A stretch of DNA of 64,000 bases from Notospermus geniculatus (GCA_002633025.1 NMRB01000036.1:118114-182113); one strand, 5' to 3'; positions 1 to 12,255 are shown, counted from the first letter of the stretch. Numbers and translations are program-made. Notes: generated from the letters alone by a model not told the origin.

Positions 1-104
1 ATAGAGGTATACGGCATACGGACATGCTGGTGAAAATGGTCTAATAAAGGGTTCATGACCTTGAAACCTTTTTTGCCAGTGTGCCTGTATACCGTATACC
101 TCTT
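1..104. repeat. Short inverted repeat at the window edge (MITE-like)
   Basis: Bases 3-30 and 76-104 are imperfect inverted copies: the left arm starts agaggtatacggcatac and the right arm ends gtataccgtatacctct, with a loop of about 45 bases. The shape is that of a small non-autonomous DNA transposon or hairpin. The left flank lies outside the window, so no target duplication can be tested. Confidence 0.5.
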
Positions 105-1204
105 TGTAAACTCAGCCTGAAGGATTCTCATGAGCATGCTGTAGATTGCAAAGAAGCATGTTGGCCTGGCATGGTCGCTGAAATCATACTTGCTTGCATT
201 TAACGTGTCATCCGACTATCTTGATTGAGATGAGAAGAATATTTGGATGCAGAACTCTGTTCAGCTGGCAACAGAGTGTGGGCAGGCAACGTTTGGTAAT
301 CACTTGATATGTTCTGGTGGAACCTTCGCCAAATATTGTAGCTTGATTGTTGACTAAACTTCAGAGTTGAGTGGATTTCTATACATTTTGGAATGTGAAA
401 ACATGTAATTTCTTTGTCCGCATGTCAAGAAGCTATTAAAGATTGTGAGCAAGCTGTGCTATTGTCTTAACGATACTATCACAATTTATTACGAGTGATC
501 TATTTCTAATCCCTATGGCAATTAATCTCTGACACTTAATTACCTTGTAATAAGTCATTGTGTACTTTTGCAAGGTTCTGAGGTTGGTTCATGTGACAAT
601 ATAGAAGATAATGGTCTGTTTTGGACTTGCTCTTCCCTCAGAAGGTGTTGAAGGATATACATAAGAACAACACAGTCAAAAATTCATCCTGCGGAAATTA
701 GTAAAACTGCAGCAAACATATCAAGCGATTCAACAACAGTCTGCTGTTACCACTCTGTGAAGGGTCTCATAATGCCAGCCTTGCGACAGGTTTGTTGCTA
801 CCAATGTTCTTCAGACCATCAATGACTGAACAGACCCACTGTGAAAGTCAACTGAGGGTATGGGAAGATCTGTGTGTTCATGGTCCAATGTGCAGTGCAC
901 ACAATGTACATTTCATACCCTGAGGAGACTTTTATTAGGGGTCTTGAGCTGTTGTTGGTATTCTTGTACAAAGTTCTCTGTCAGCATGTTGACTATGCAT
1001 CTATGATATCAACGTCAGTAAACAATTCGGCATGATTCTTTCAACAAATTCTGAAAATGCACGAGCTCCGCATGGCTCGAGAATTCTGAATACGTTATCA
1101 TGCACGGCCACTTTCTTCTGAGGGCGGGTGGAATGCCTGTGTAGTGGATGATGACATTAATGTTGGGGCGTACTTGTGCCAGGTTTTACAGAATGGTTTG
1201 TGAT
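105..1204. other. No gene recognised; likely intron or intergenic DNA
   Basis: AT-rich sequence without an open frame of coding character. No splice-bounded exon was found. It may be an intron upstream of the exon at 1571-1744 or lie 5' of the gene. Confidence 0.4.
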
Positions 1205-1209
1205 ATTAG

Positions 1210-1481
1210 CAGGGCCGGATCCAGGGTTTAGAAATACGGGGGGCACAACCCTGAGGGCAAGCCCTCAGTTGGCGCTTACCGCAGGTCCGCGCACACGAAG
1301 GGGGGTCCGGGGGGCCTCCCCCGGGAAAATTTGAAAAAAATCAAAGCTCTGAGATGCGATTTCCCAGCATCTTAGACATGAAATAATAGACGATTTTCCA
1401 AAAATGCAGTAAAAAAATCATTGCCCCTCAAAAAATAGGGGGGGCACATGCCCCATGTGCCCCCCCCTGGATCCGGGCCTG
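1210..1481. mobile_element. 272-bp MITE with GC-rich terminal inverted repeats
   Basis: The left end reads CAGGGCCGGATCCAGGG and the right end is its near-perfect inverse, CCCTGGATCCGGGCCTG. The element is flanked by the direct repeat ATTAG (1205-1209 and 1482-1486), which looks like a target-site duplication. The interior is G/C-homopolymer-rich and has no coding capacity. This is a non-autonomous DNA transposon. The superfamily is not certain; a 5-bp duplication does not fit Tc1, Harbinger or piggyBac. Confidence 0.75.
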
Positions 1482-1570
1482 ATTAGGGTCCCTTCTTCAT
1501 GCTGAAAATCCATGACACTGAAAGTCTCTCGAAGTCCTGAAGCAATCCCTTTTGTACCTCTTTATACTAG

Positions 1571-1744
1571 ACTGGTAATGAAAACTATGTGACGACCTAC
1601 AAGCAAGGAATGGTAAGCACATATGTGAGCGAGGGGCAAAGCCAAAACCAGCCTGACATTGAGCATTCCTGCAGTGATGAGGAAGAGCCTGTATATCATG
1701 TCGAAACTGACCAATTGATGAATTTCTGGAATGCCAAAGTTGGC
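1571..1744 (+). CDS. Putative internal exon, 58 codons, upstream of the LIM exons
   Basis: A frame of 58 codons is open between a TAG acceptor (tttatactag) and a strong GTAAGT donor at 1745, phase 0 at both ends. The translation begins TGNENYVTTYKQG and ends LMNFWNAKVG. It is acidic in the middle (SDEEEP) and does not look like a known domain. Its phase fits the next candidate exon at 3346-3405. The acceptor has a modest pyrimidine tract. No homologue was recognised, so assignment to the LIM gene rests on position, strand and phase only. Confidence 0.5.
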
Positions 1745-2127
1745 GTAAGTTCCGGTTCAGAGTGGACATCTGGTGGTCGTAACACTGTCCGTGTAAGTAC
1801 GGAGTTCACTTGCACTGCTGTCAAAACCTTTCACGTGCTACACCCGCTGTCTATCGCCGTAATAGGTAGAGACTGAACGCAGTGTGTTCACTTTAGGCTG
1901 CTTGCTGGGGTCCTTGCCAGAGTGATGCTGGCCATATAAGTTTCTTGGACAGAATCTTTGGAGTAGGATCATTGGATGTCCTTGTTATCGTCCTGAATAA
2001 CAAGTTCAAAAGTTCTGCTGCTGGCTCAAAGTCAGCATAAAGATGGGCATTTCGATGGAGCAAATTCGCTGAAACCATCAGTGACCATCGGGTGCTCTGG
2101 GATGACGATGGACAAAAAAGATTCTAA

Positions 2128-2371
2128 GGGCCGATTTAATAGACGTTTGCTAAGCTAACCATTGGTTCCACCAAAAATAGATAGGCATGCGAAAAGTGTG
2201 CAACTCAATTTTGACCAAAAAGCCCTGTTTGGATTGGATGGATAGTAAGCCCTATACAGAGCTTAGACAACGGGGCTTTGTGGTGAAAAATTTAGTTGTA
2301 CATTTTTCGCACGCCTATCTATTTTTGGTGGAACCAATGGTTAGCTTAGCAAACGTCTATTAAATCGGCCC
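2128..2371. mobile_element. 244-bp PIF/Harbinger-like MITE
   Basis: Near-perfect terminal inverted repeats of about 80 bp start GGGCCGATTTAATAG at the left and end with the inverse at the right. The 3-bp direct repeat TAA (2125-2127 and 2372-2374) flanks the element. GG(G)CC-type ends with a TWA target duplication are typical of PIF/Harbinger elements. There is no coding capacity inside. Almost identical arms mean it can fold into one long hairpin and is probably fairly young. Confidence 0.8.
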
Positions 2372-2399
2372 TAAGTCGACAGAAGCTCAACTTCAACGA

Positions 2400-3345
2400 G
2401 CTGTGGTTGACTTGGAATTTCGGTCCAACCTTGGACAACAAGATGACAGGAGAGCGTAAACCAACTGAGTGTCATCGTCCAATGACGAATGCCATCGTGA
2501 CTGAAGTGCGAACTGGTCTTTCCTGGTATGAAGGACATACATGTACCATTGTGGAATGAATGTCTGGGGAGGGGGAATATTATGATTCACATTTGCTATC
2601 TGCATGCTTTAGCTTTAGAGGACCTCTTTCTCTAATAGTAAATATTCATCCACATGTCAACTGCTAGGTCCTGTGTTGGAAGGAGCTTTGGCACATAGTG
2701 TGATCAGACATGTTCATGAATGATGCTGAAAATGTACTGAGTTCCTCCAACTGGTCTAGCCTTCACGCATGATAGCATGATTGTATAAAGTACTAATACA
2801 CACTTGCAATTTCAGATGGCACAGTGTTGTGGACTCTTATCAAATTTCACACAATGGATGATGGTCATTTGTAGGATTGTACAAGACATGCTCAATATTC
2901 CTTGGGGTCCCATCTGAAACGGGCAGGATGCATGTGACGTCACATGGGGGTGGCATAGCCCAACATAGACACCACAGGCATGTCCCTGACAGGTGTCTGG
3001 GAGGCCTTTCCCAGAAAATCGTTGAACTAGGAGGCCTTTAATGCCTGCAGCACCATTCCTGTCCTGGAATGAAGGGCCAGGGATGTCCCAATTCATTTGC
3101 TTGCTTCATATTGCCTTCAATTCCTGCCTACAAGTAACCATCCCAAAACCTTTGCCGCTATTTACCAGTACATGTAGTCGTCTTGCTGAGCAAGTTGTCT
3201 TGATTTGACCTATACACTGTAGGCCATCAGGCACCCATATTGTTGTATCATCTTGATGGAGAAAATCATGATTTTTTTCAGCATTTTCTTTTACTTAATG
3301 ATCTGGTTCCATTCTGATTGTTCGTATTTTACGTTATTTTACCAG
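2400..3345. other. Intron-like sequence, nothing recognised
   Basis: No exon, RNA gene or repeat was recognised. Short open frames on both strands show no splice context and no family resemblance. Confidence 0.4.
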
Positions 3346-3405
3346 GACACGAACGAGGATGAACCCAAGCATGCTGAATTCAACTGGCCAGATTTAAAAG
3401 GCCAG
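3346..3405 (+). CDS. Putative 20-codon exon
   Basis: The acceptor (acgttattttaccag) and donor (ccag/gtagca) bound 60 nt that are open in only one frame. The peptide is acidic, beginning DTNEDEPKHAEF and ending WPDLKGQ. Both borders are phase 0, which joins cleanly to the exon ending at 1744. The downstream exon at 7475 needs a different phase, so an unrecognised exon may lie between, or one of the two calls is wrong. Confidence 0.45.
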
Positions 3406-6400
3406 GTAGCAATTTCAATATGAACTATATTTTATTCTTTCTCTTCCTGCTGGGTGCGGTTTTGATAACTTTCGCATGGATCGGCGACAAATTGAGATTT
3501 CTTATGATCTTTTAATTTTAAAAATGGGAACAAGTTTATCCTTCACTGGTACATATTACAATCAATTCAATTTTGTGGTGGTTTTTTTTTCAAATTTGGT
3601 TGAGGTTTTTCATCAACCATGCATTACATGTACCATGTATTCCTCGATGTACTAAAATGCACAGTTTGATGGATTTTATGGACATAAAGGTGAAGTACAA
3701 ATGACATGAAGGAACAGAAAGCGGTTCCAGGACAGTCGCTTGTATCTTCGTTTCTATACATCATCATACATTTCTCCCGTCATTATTCATGAACTTTTGA
3801 GAGAAATGTATGAAAACTGCATTTTTGCAACTTTCACACAATAAAAAGTTGAAACAGACAGAAATTCCGGGTGATGTTTGTTCAGAGCCAACCATTCAAA
3901 CAGACATTGTTCTAAAATTGAACACATTTTCAACCGAATTCCTGATCGTAACTGAACTATTGATTTGTGGTCTGAGTACATACGAAGTGAAGTTGGAAAC
4001 GGGACATGCAGGAGCCTCTCATTGATTGTTTTTGTGCATTCAATGTTAGTTAGTCACCCTAACCCCAGATGGCACTGACTTTCCATGTGCTGAAGTGGAC
4101 TGAAGCTGGTAATGGTAAACACCGTAATCAGTGAGAGCATGGTTGATCAATGTAACAGCTATATTGTGCATCTCAGTGTACTTGTAGTACGAGATGGAGC
4201 TGTTGCTTCAATTGACTGCATCTCGGTTGATCACAAGTAGAGATAGCCTTCCACCTTCAGCTGGAGGGCTGAGCTGAGTTGCCCCTTCACTCTGTCAGAA
4301 AGAAGTATCTCCCTACTTGTTCAAAATATCTTGTATTTCTTTGTCATTCAAAGACAAGAGGATACGTCTGCTTCCTGATGTGTGTGGCCCTCATCCTCAG
4401 GCTTGTGCCGGAGATTAGGCCTAGTTTCCATGAACTTGTCCTTGCTTGTCAAATGTGACAAAAACCTTGGATCAAATGACATGATTACCATTTCATTGCA
4501 TGATTTTCAATGAACAAAGGTATCATGACTCTCATTTCCTAGATTAATTATTCATTGTTGTACTAACGAATTAATCAATTTGAGGAGTATTACCATAAAA
4601 CATGCAGTTCGTGTGATTCAAAGTAATGCATAGGCACACAAAATTTAGTGTGATAGAATTTGAAGGGCACTTGATATTTGTGTTGGTGTGTTTGCAAACT
4701 CTTGTGGTTTTATTGGACGAGTGGACCTGTCCTGAAATGATGGCATTGTCTCGCATGTTTTCCAAGGATCTTGGCACACATTTTGTGAAATGATGAGCTC
4801 TTGGTTCTTTGAGGCCCGCTTTTGAGGGGAACAGGTATATATTCAATCAAACAAGAGCCAGTTGCCCAATACTGGGTGTTTTTGTCTTGATTAATCCAAA
4901 TCCCAAACCTGTTGGCGATTGGAATTACATGTATGTAACATCTTCATCAGGTCAAAGTGTAAAACTGTCTGTACCGGGGTGGGTTTGGAAAGGCAAGCCG
5001 TGCTCTTGAATGAGAGAGGTTCCTGGATATATCTTCAATTTCATACCACTTCTAAACTCCAATTTCCAATTTTCACCTGTTGCTTTAATCTAGCTTACCA
5101 TTGAAAACTGATTCATCTGATAGGGCTTAAGGATTATGCATTCTCTGTGTAATCAAAGCAGAAAGGTGTGCAGGTTACAAGAAGAGGTGAAAAAGGCTGG
5201 GAGAAAACAGGTAGTGATGTAACTGTGCATACAATTCATTTTAATATTCAGCACTTGGAGAGGGATTTCTTACTACCGGTACAAAGGATCTTCATTGTAT
5301 GAACCTTTGGTTATTTTTTTGATCCATTGAGCAAGGAATTCATGTTATGTAATGTCCAAGTACACTGACTTTGTGGTTATTGAGGATACCGTACTTGACT
5401 GAACAATTCTCAAAGGATTTGGGAAGCACATGGAGTTTATTTTGCACATGGATCTCTGTCTTCTTCAGGACTGAATGAATTGAATTTGCACTTGGACCCT
5501 GAGTTTCATCTTTCTTGAACCATTCCATAGAATCATCACCAAGTGGCAGATTCTTCTTGGAACTCGTGGATAAAACAGTTGACACTTTAGACCAAAGTTT
5601 TACAACTGTGCTTTGTTGACATCTGCCAAGATGGTGAAGCTCTCATTGTTAGGATTGGTAAGCATGTCCACCTCCTGTATGGCTGCAACTGGACAACATT
5701 CTGTAAAACAGTCCATAGGTGGTGCTAGGAGGTATAGCTCCTCTGTCACAAAGCGTTGCTACTGGGACATGCGGTGTCGCGCCATCTTCTGTTGTGTTAT
5801 TTTTTGGTGGGACATAGGCTTACAAATGTGATATAAACCAGCATTTGATATGCTTACAATATGTTTCACGTTAGGTTGTACCACATACATCTATTACATA
5901 ATGCTCTGCACAGGTGTTGCAAGTACATTCTTTTCTCCATGTAGTTTATGATCATAGTCAACTCAAACATTAGTTTTGTATGTTGTCGTCCCTGATTTGT
6001 TGCCCCGGCTGGACTTGCGTTGAGACTCGACTGAGGTAACCATATCATAGGCCTATGTGTTCTATAATCTGAGGACAAATGATGAGTGGACGATGCGTCT
6101 CTTCAGTTCAGTCTGTAGAATGTTTTTCAAATTTAGAAAGGTCTCCAACATGGCATGGATTCCTCCACCCCAGGTGAGTATGAGCATGTTCCGCTGTGGG
6201 GGCCTTTCAGACTGGGGGAGCTGGGTTACATTTTCCAAAGGCCCTAAATGTAGCTCGGGCCTCCAATGACTGCAAAGCAGCTGAAATGGCCTAGAAAGGG
6301 TAGTAGAAGGCATTATACTTGGTACAATTTCTGTCAAGCCTGGATTCATTAATGTGGTAATCGAGTATTCGATGTCAATTAACTCATTGATTGTCAACTT

Positions 6401-7474
6401 GGCCATAATTAGCTTAGGTGTATTGAGCATGGGTGTCACACCATGGTTCATCAAAATTCTCTATGTCCATTGATTATATTGTTGTGTGTGTTGATTGGTT
6501 TGCTATGGCAGTGACCATCTCTCTCATCTCCTGTGCTTTGGTGGTAGGTCTACGTAAGAACTGTGGGACTGTATTAACATGTTATGGTGCCAAATCACAC
6601 TTTGGTTCTGACGGAAAGGATTCAGCCTTCTTGTGATTGTGACTCCTCTTGTCATGAGCTTTTGAATGTTTGGTAACCTGAAGTTCTCGAATAGAATGCT
6701 TTTGTCTGTGTCAACAAAGGCTCTTCCTCAGAAGGTCTATCAGCTAAGAAGTCATCAACTAAAGTCATGTTTTTCAATTACGGTGACATTGATCAACTTG
6801 TGTGGATACCTTTGTTTAGTGTGAGTATTGCATCCTGATGTAATCAGTGCTAAACTCCTTCCGTCACCACACACAGCCACGGGTGTGCAATGAGCACTAA
6901 GACCATTGATTACTCAGGATCAGCCAGTTTGGCGAAGTCCGTTGCAAATCAGCTGTACTGTAGCATCATTTCACCCACACCTTGGCTTGCTTATAAAAAG
7001 TGTGTGCATTTCTCAGTATTGAAAATGTCAATAGCCATTCGTTCTAGTGTTGGTAGTGGTAAAAGAATCATCAAACTGTGCGTTTGTTCAACATCAAGTA
7101 ATCAGGCTTCAGTTTTAATGGTAGTGAAAAGAAATACTTCTAACATAGGGCTTTAATGTTGGATGTACACGTAAAAGTGTGATCTGACAGCCAGCTGCAT
7201 CTAGTATCCTGCTTGGTTCAAATTGCTTTGATATCCAATCAATGCAGAAATGCTTTGCTTCATCTCCACTGTAGTCAAATCATTGGCAACTAACACTGCA
7301 CTTCAAGGTTCCAGTAAACAAGGTTTCTGTTGCATCAGTTTGCCTTTCAGCATCTACAACCTGGAGGCAAAGCTTTCCTTCTTTTGTAAATGATATTCTG
7401 CAGTTTTGTAAATAAATGTCTTGGGAGTGATCAGTCTGGTTGATCACTCCCATCTTCTGGCATCCTGACTTCAG
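3406..7474. other. Long intron-like stretch, nothing firm
   Basis: About 4 kb of AT-rich DNA with scattered open frames under 135 codons and no convincing splice-bounded coding exon. A small exon that would fix the phase between 3405 and 7475 could be hidden here. Confidence 0.4.
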
Positions 7475-7554
7475 AAGATGTCATTTATGTAGACTGGTTC
7501 TCGTCTGAGGTGTCGCGACTCCTGCAGCACCCTGACGTCAAGAGTGCCGTGGAG
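7475..7554 (+). CDS. Putative exon just before the LIM domain
   Basis: From the acceptor catcctgacttcag, two bases plus 26 codons are open to the donor gag/gtgaag. The peptide starts DVIYVDWFSSEVSRLL and ends DVKSAVE. It ends in phase 0, as required by the LIM exon at 7704. The frame also stays open past the donor to about 7588, so an alternative donor is possible. The start phase does not match the exon ending at 3405. No domain was recognised. Confidence 0.4.
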
Positions 7555-7703
7555 GTGAAGATACAAGACGAGAGTCAGCCTACCGGGTATCATATATGCT
7601 TGATATTGAACATGTCTCAACTCAGTTGTGTGTAACTCTCAAAATCTGCTGTCGTTATCCCCCTTATTGGCATGATACTGATTGAAATCTCTTCGTATTT
7701 CAG

Positions 7704-7828
7704 GGTTCTGACCAGAAGACATGTGCCGTCTGCGCCAAGACGGTCTATGAGATGGAGAAGCTGATAGCCAACCATGCAGTCTACCACAAGACGTGTTTCA
7801 AATGCACCAAATGCAGGAGGACTCTCGG
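7704..7828 (+). CDS. LIM domain exon 1 (first zinc module), EPLIN/LIMA1-like
   Basis: The acceptor (cttcgtatttcag) and donor (ctcgg/gtaaga) bound 41 codons plus two bases. The peptide contains C-x2-C-x17-H-x2-C followed by C-x2-C, which is the complete first zinc finger and the start of the second. The segment around KTVYEMEKL and the spacing resemble the single LIM domain of EPLIN (LIMA1), XIRP2 and LIMD2 proteins. In that family LIM domains mediate protein contacts at actin structures; that role here is inferred from resemblance. It splices in phase 2 to the exon at 10622. Confidence 0.92.
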
Positions 7829-7900
7829 GTAAGAAGGTGGGGGGTCACAGAGTCTCCTGAACCTGACGTCGCTGCACCATTTCAGTGTTTTCTCACAGAT

Positions 7901-8077
7901 GTTGGCTTTCTGTGGGCAACTGAACCATGAAAACGGGGGCTATTCCACTGTGTCCTTGGTCTCAGCGTACAAGTCACATGAAAACTGACCTTGAAAGCTA
8001 TGGGCAGTTGTTTGGGTCATTTCTCACCATAAGCCCTAAGGAGACCAGCAATGATGAGTTGCCCATTGAGAGCCAAC
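7901..8077. mobile_element. MITE, GTTGGCTYTC family, copy 1
   Basis: The ends are inverted: gttggctttctgtgggcaac at the left and gttgcccattgagagccaac at the right. Related copies lie at 14450-14562 and 15590-15959 in introns of the same gene, so this is a dispersed non-autonomous element. There is no coding capacity. Confidence 0.6.
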
Positions 8078-9329
8078 TCGCACGATTTGCAAGACAAGTC
8101 TACAAGTCTACATGCCAACTCTGTGATACACAAAAATGTTGTCAAGAATGTAACTCTAAGTTCTATTAAGACTCTTCAAGAGTGTGCCCCAAATGCATGA
8201 CATTTCAAAGATCAGACTGTTGGGTGTTGCCAAACATTTCAAGTACGTCAACGAGGGCTCTTGGTGTGAGTTTGTATGTGTCTGTGTCTTTAGTGTACCA
8301 GTTGGAGGATCTAAGACAGGTGATGTGTGTGGGGTTGTGAGTTCTTGTCTTCTGTGCACCAGCGTGAGGATTTCAGTGTGAGAGTGTGGGGTTGGAAACA
8401 TTTGATGGACTAAATACATGAGGATTTTGGGGCAAGTTGGCATCCTGGGACAGTTTCTTCAGTGAATACATCACACCATCAGGTTTGATTGAACTCTGTT
8501 TCAGGTCAAGCAGTGATGATTTTTACCTTGTCAAATATAATAAGTAAGAATATCATTAGGAATAGAACAGGGCCTGGGACTTTGAATTATTATTTTTTTC
8601 AGTGGAAAGGTTTTGTTTTTTGCGTCCTTTTTACGGGTGTTCCGTAGTTCATATAGTCTATTTGTTCTCGGTTGCATGTATTAAGTTATTAGGGACTTTC
8701 TTAGTCTCCATCCGGTTTCAGTTGGTTCTACAATTTGTAGGTTTCTGGTTGCCAAACCTTTGGAGGTCTGCAATGGACTTTGAATGTTTACTTACCTTTT
8801 GCTTGTCCCCAATTTTTTTTGCGGGCACTTGGTCTGTGGTGAAAGATGGTTGTATGTCCTCTCTGCTGTCATTTACATCATTCATTTTGACAACGCTCCA
8901 TGGTACTTTCTTGGCTGATTGGCCACCAGGTTTGAGTTCATTGCCGAGAAGATCCAAAATGGTTCCGGGTGATGGTGTCTTCCTCAGCCATGTCAATCAT
9001 TCTCATCTTCTATCCCACCCTGTCAGACCACGACCTGAATGTCGTGTAATCAAGTCATAGGCCTAACAGAAACTCATTACAACAGCTTTGTCTTATTTCT
9101 CATTACCGGTATGTCAGATTTCCTACTTAAAGAGTTTTCATTTTACTTGCCTCTTTTCAGTGATCGACCATTGTTACAATCCTGTCACAAACAACAAATT
9201 TGCCGAATTTTGTTTTAATATCACGCTATACATCAAACCCCAATAAAATGAAACAAATTTGTGGACATTCACCCTTCACTCATCTTTCAGACTCTGTGAT
9301 TCGTAAGTTTTGAAAATCCTTCTGTTGTT

Positions 9330-10011
9330 AAGTCTGCTGGTGGAAGTCAGTCTATAGACCGGCCCCTGTCCTCCCTCATTCGCTGGTCCCTCATCTCTTC
9401 ATCTCATAAGGTAGCAAAAAGTCATGAGTTTTATGAAGATTTAACTGGTAAGAGCGTTCAACTAGGCCTCCAACGACTGCCCATTGGTTGCCTGGCACTT
9501 GGTTTTATTATGGCAGCCATAAGTGCTATTGTGTCTCCATCTATGTTCTGGTTCCATTACTATGTTCTATTGCCATCTGTATTAAGGGCAAAATTGGAGA
9601 TTTTGCTTCGCTGACATTTCTAATCCTTAAATAAAACGCACCTTCTTATAAGCCGCACCCCCGTTTTTGAGGGCTTCCTGGGGTCAAAAAGTCGCGCTTT
9701 GTACGCCGATAAATTCGGTAAGTCTGCTGGTGGAAGTCAGTCTATAGACCGGCCCCTGTCCTCCCTCATTCGCTGGTCCCTCATCTCTTCATCTCATAAG
9801 GTAGCAAAAAGTCATGAGTTTTATGAATATTTAGCTGGTAAGAGCGTTCAACTAGGCCTCCAACGACTGCCCATTGGTTGCCTGGCACTTGGTTTTATTA
9901 TGGCAGCCATAAGTGCTACTGTGTCTCCATCTATGTTCTGGTTCCATTACTATGTTCTATTGCCATCTGTATTAAGGGCAAAATTGGAGATTTTGCTTCG
10001 CTGACATTTCT
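9330..10011. repeat. Tandem direct repeat of a ~291-bp unit with a 98-bp spacer
   Basis: Bases 9330-9621 recur at 9720-10011 with only a few differences (offset 390). Both start aagtctgctggtggaagtc and end gcttcgctgacatttct. The spacer contains a GC-richer piece around ataaaacgcaccttcttata that may be a separate repeat fragment. A 101-codon open frame in the second copy is not kept in the first and is not taken as a gene. Confidence 0.8.
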
Positions 10012-10181
10012 GTGCCATTTCAGTCCACTGTTTTGTTCTTTTCTGAAGTCCCTGTTCATCCCTGAGCGGGATGAGCAGGCAGATTCCTTCAAATTCCACT
10101 ATCACGGAAATTATTGTCAGTTCTAATTCAGATATTCCCAGTTCTCTGTTTCTCAGCTCCATATGAGTTAAGAATATTCAC

Positions 10182-10470
10182 ATGCCCTCTATAGAATATG
10201 GATACTCATTCAAATATATGTACTCTTTAGAATACAGGTACTCTTTAATAGTATATGGGTGCTCTTTAGAATGTGGATACTCTTTAATAGTGTACGGGTA
10301 CTCTTTAGAATGTCGATACCCTTTAGAATGTGAATATATTTATAGAATAAAGGTACTCTCTTAGAATACAGGTACCGGCACTCTTTAGACAGTACTGTGT
10401 AGAAGATGGGTGATCTTTAGGATATGGGTAGGCCTAGTCTTTAGAGTATGGGTACTCTTTAGAATAGAGG
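10182..10470. repeat. Degenerate minisatellite, unit about 20-26 bp
   Basis: Roughly a dozen imperfect units are variants of actctttagaatatgggt. The array sits in the intron immediately before the second LIM exon. A 60-codon frame running through it reads as a low-complexity Y/S/E/C repeat and was rejected as coding. Confidence 0.7.
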
Positions 10471-10621
10471 TCACTGAATGACATCGACAGCATAACAGCT
10501 GTCTCAAGATGCTATCGTAACAGATTATATCATAACAGCTGTCTCAATACAACAAAGACTTGTGTGCAGTGTTTTCGATTTGGAGGCAATATTTTTAACT
10601 GTTCACCATTTTCCTCTTCAG

Positions 10622-10695
10622 TGTTGGTAATTACTCTGTGAACGAGGGCAACTTATACTGCAAGCCACATTTCATGGAACTCTTCAGGCTTAGAG
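10622..10695 (+). CDS. LIM domain exon 2 (second zinc module)
   Basis: The acceptor (ttcctcttcag) and donor (ttagag/gtaaga) bound 74 nt in phase 2 to phase 1. Joined to the exon ending at 7828, the second zinc finger becomes C-x2-C-x17-C-x2-H, ending in the LYCKPHF signature followed by MELFRLRG. LYCKPHF-x2-LF-x-x-G is the typical end of EPLIN-type LIM domains. All eight zinc ligands are present across the two exons, so the domain is intact. Confidence 0.93.
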
Positions 10696-10953
10696 GTAAG
10701 AAGATGACCTCATGTCGATCTGTAGGTCGCTGGCGCATGGGTTGGGCATCTTGCATTATGCGACAGGCTAAACATTCAGATCTCTTCTTTATGTATCCAT
10801 TCTTTCTTTCTGCTATATGGCACAGAAGGTCTGAGCCTGTTAGTATTTGTGTTTAAATCATCGTTGGGAAGAGTAGACCTTCAGTTTCTTCATTATCTTA
10901 AAACAAAATGAACACCAGTTGTAATATCAGCATGGGTTCTGTCATTTTTGTGT

Positions 10954-11308
10954 ACAGGGTGTCCCATGAATTAAGCTTGATAAAGGTAGTTTTCCTTTAT
11001 CTGATAATTCACTGCTCCAGTACCTACTTTTTCGGGTATCGAGCATATGGTATTGGTCATTTGACCTTTAAGGTAATGAGGTATGGGGATCATAACTACG
11101 ATAGAGGGAGCACATCGTACCAGGTCCTATACAATGAATGCCTGTTGTGTGGAAAATGGATCAGGACCAGGATATCACTTTCATTTCAATAGTTTTATCC
11201 ACTTCTGACACCTATTGAGGGTTAGGGTCCTCAGTCATTGCCTTAGCTTGAATAAAAAGCAGGTTATCCTGGGATTTTGCTTAATACCATTTTTACGGGA
11301 CACCCTGT
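10954..11308. mobile_element. ~355-bp MITE with ACAGGGTGTCCC ends
   Basis: The left end reads acagggtgtcccatgaa and the right end is its inverse with one to two changes (acgggacaccctgt). A clear target duplication is not visible: TA or GT are the only candidates. The short open frame inside is unlike any transposase and is taken as chance. Confidence 0.6.
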
Positions 11309-11530
11309 GTTATGACATACTAACTGTATCACTAATAACAATTGTGTGTGCCATGCTGTAATCTGTAACACTGTACATTTCTCCATGAATTTGCTAGCTG
11401 AAGACGGTAATTCATCAACATATTTTATGACACCTTGATAGCTAGTCTGTGTGTTTTCATTATTTTACATCATTTGCATTCGTTGTTTTGTAATATTCAG
11501 TTTTAAAGAGTTGCAGGATAAAAGTGTCCT

Positions 11531-11623
11531 TGACCTTTGACCCCATGTGATTCTAGCAGGAAAAACTGCCCTTGAACTTTGACCCATGATGCTAACAGGT
11601 TAATATCCTTGACATTTGACCCT
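11531..11623. promoter_or_regulatory. Three spaced DR1-like nuclear-receptor motifs
   Basis: TGACCTTTGACCCC at 11531 is, on the minus strand, a textbook direct repeat of AGGTCA-type half-sites with one spacer base (DR1; RXR, HNF4 and PPAR type). Diverged copies follow at 11573 (TGAACTTTGACCCA) and 11610 (TGACATTTGACCCT), about 40 bp apart. This may be a degenerate tandem repeat rather than a selected enhancer; function is not shown. Confidence 0.4.
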
Positions 11624-12255
11624 GAGTGATTGTGGCCCTTCATAAGGATCCTTGACTGCCCCATCCGCCCCATCTGCCCCACAACATAAACATTCAACTA
11701 TTTTCTGACAATTTTCAGGAGCCAGAGGCAAGTGATAGAGTCGTTACGGTGTGTTAGTCTGGTTTTCATGGCTTGTCTAATGCCAGCCATATTAACTCGA
11801 CCCTGAAACATTCTGCAATGACAACTTGATCAAATTTCCTCCCCACCCGCAGCATTTTGCTGTTGTTGTTAGTTGCATATTCATCTACTGATGGCATCTG
11901 GTTGCTGTTGAGAATGCAACTTGTTCGTGTTGATCATCATCATTGTCATATCTTGTCGTATCACTCGACCCTAAAACATCTAAAGCCTGGTTGCGGCACA
12001 TCTTGAACCTCCTACATCTTGACCTAGAGCACCTAATGCCTCTTCGTTTGCTAACATCTCTGCCCAGCCTAGTGCTCTCATATTCATAAATAACTACCTG
12101 GGGTGGGGTGGGGGTATATGAGATTTACTTCATGTCTTACTTCAAAACGTTTTTTCCACTGCCCAATCACACTTCAGTTTCTTTCGACTGTTCATTTACA
12201 TTAATACATCAAACTCCACCATACTCCAAAATATGATGAGGTCATCATCCTCTTT

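Noticed and set aside
1589-1876. Continuation of the frame past 1744
   Set aside because: A strong GTAAGT donor at 1745 and the phase of the next exon favour ending the exon at 1744.
8602-9060. 152-codon plus-strand frame rich in hydrophobic residues
   Set aside because: No acceptor/donor pair fits, no domain was recognised, and it does not join the LIM exons. It is probably chance in T-rich DNA.
10182-10364. 60-codon frame with repeated Tyr-Ser
   Set aside because: It is a minisatellite translation.
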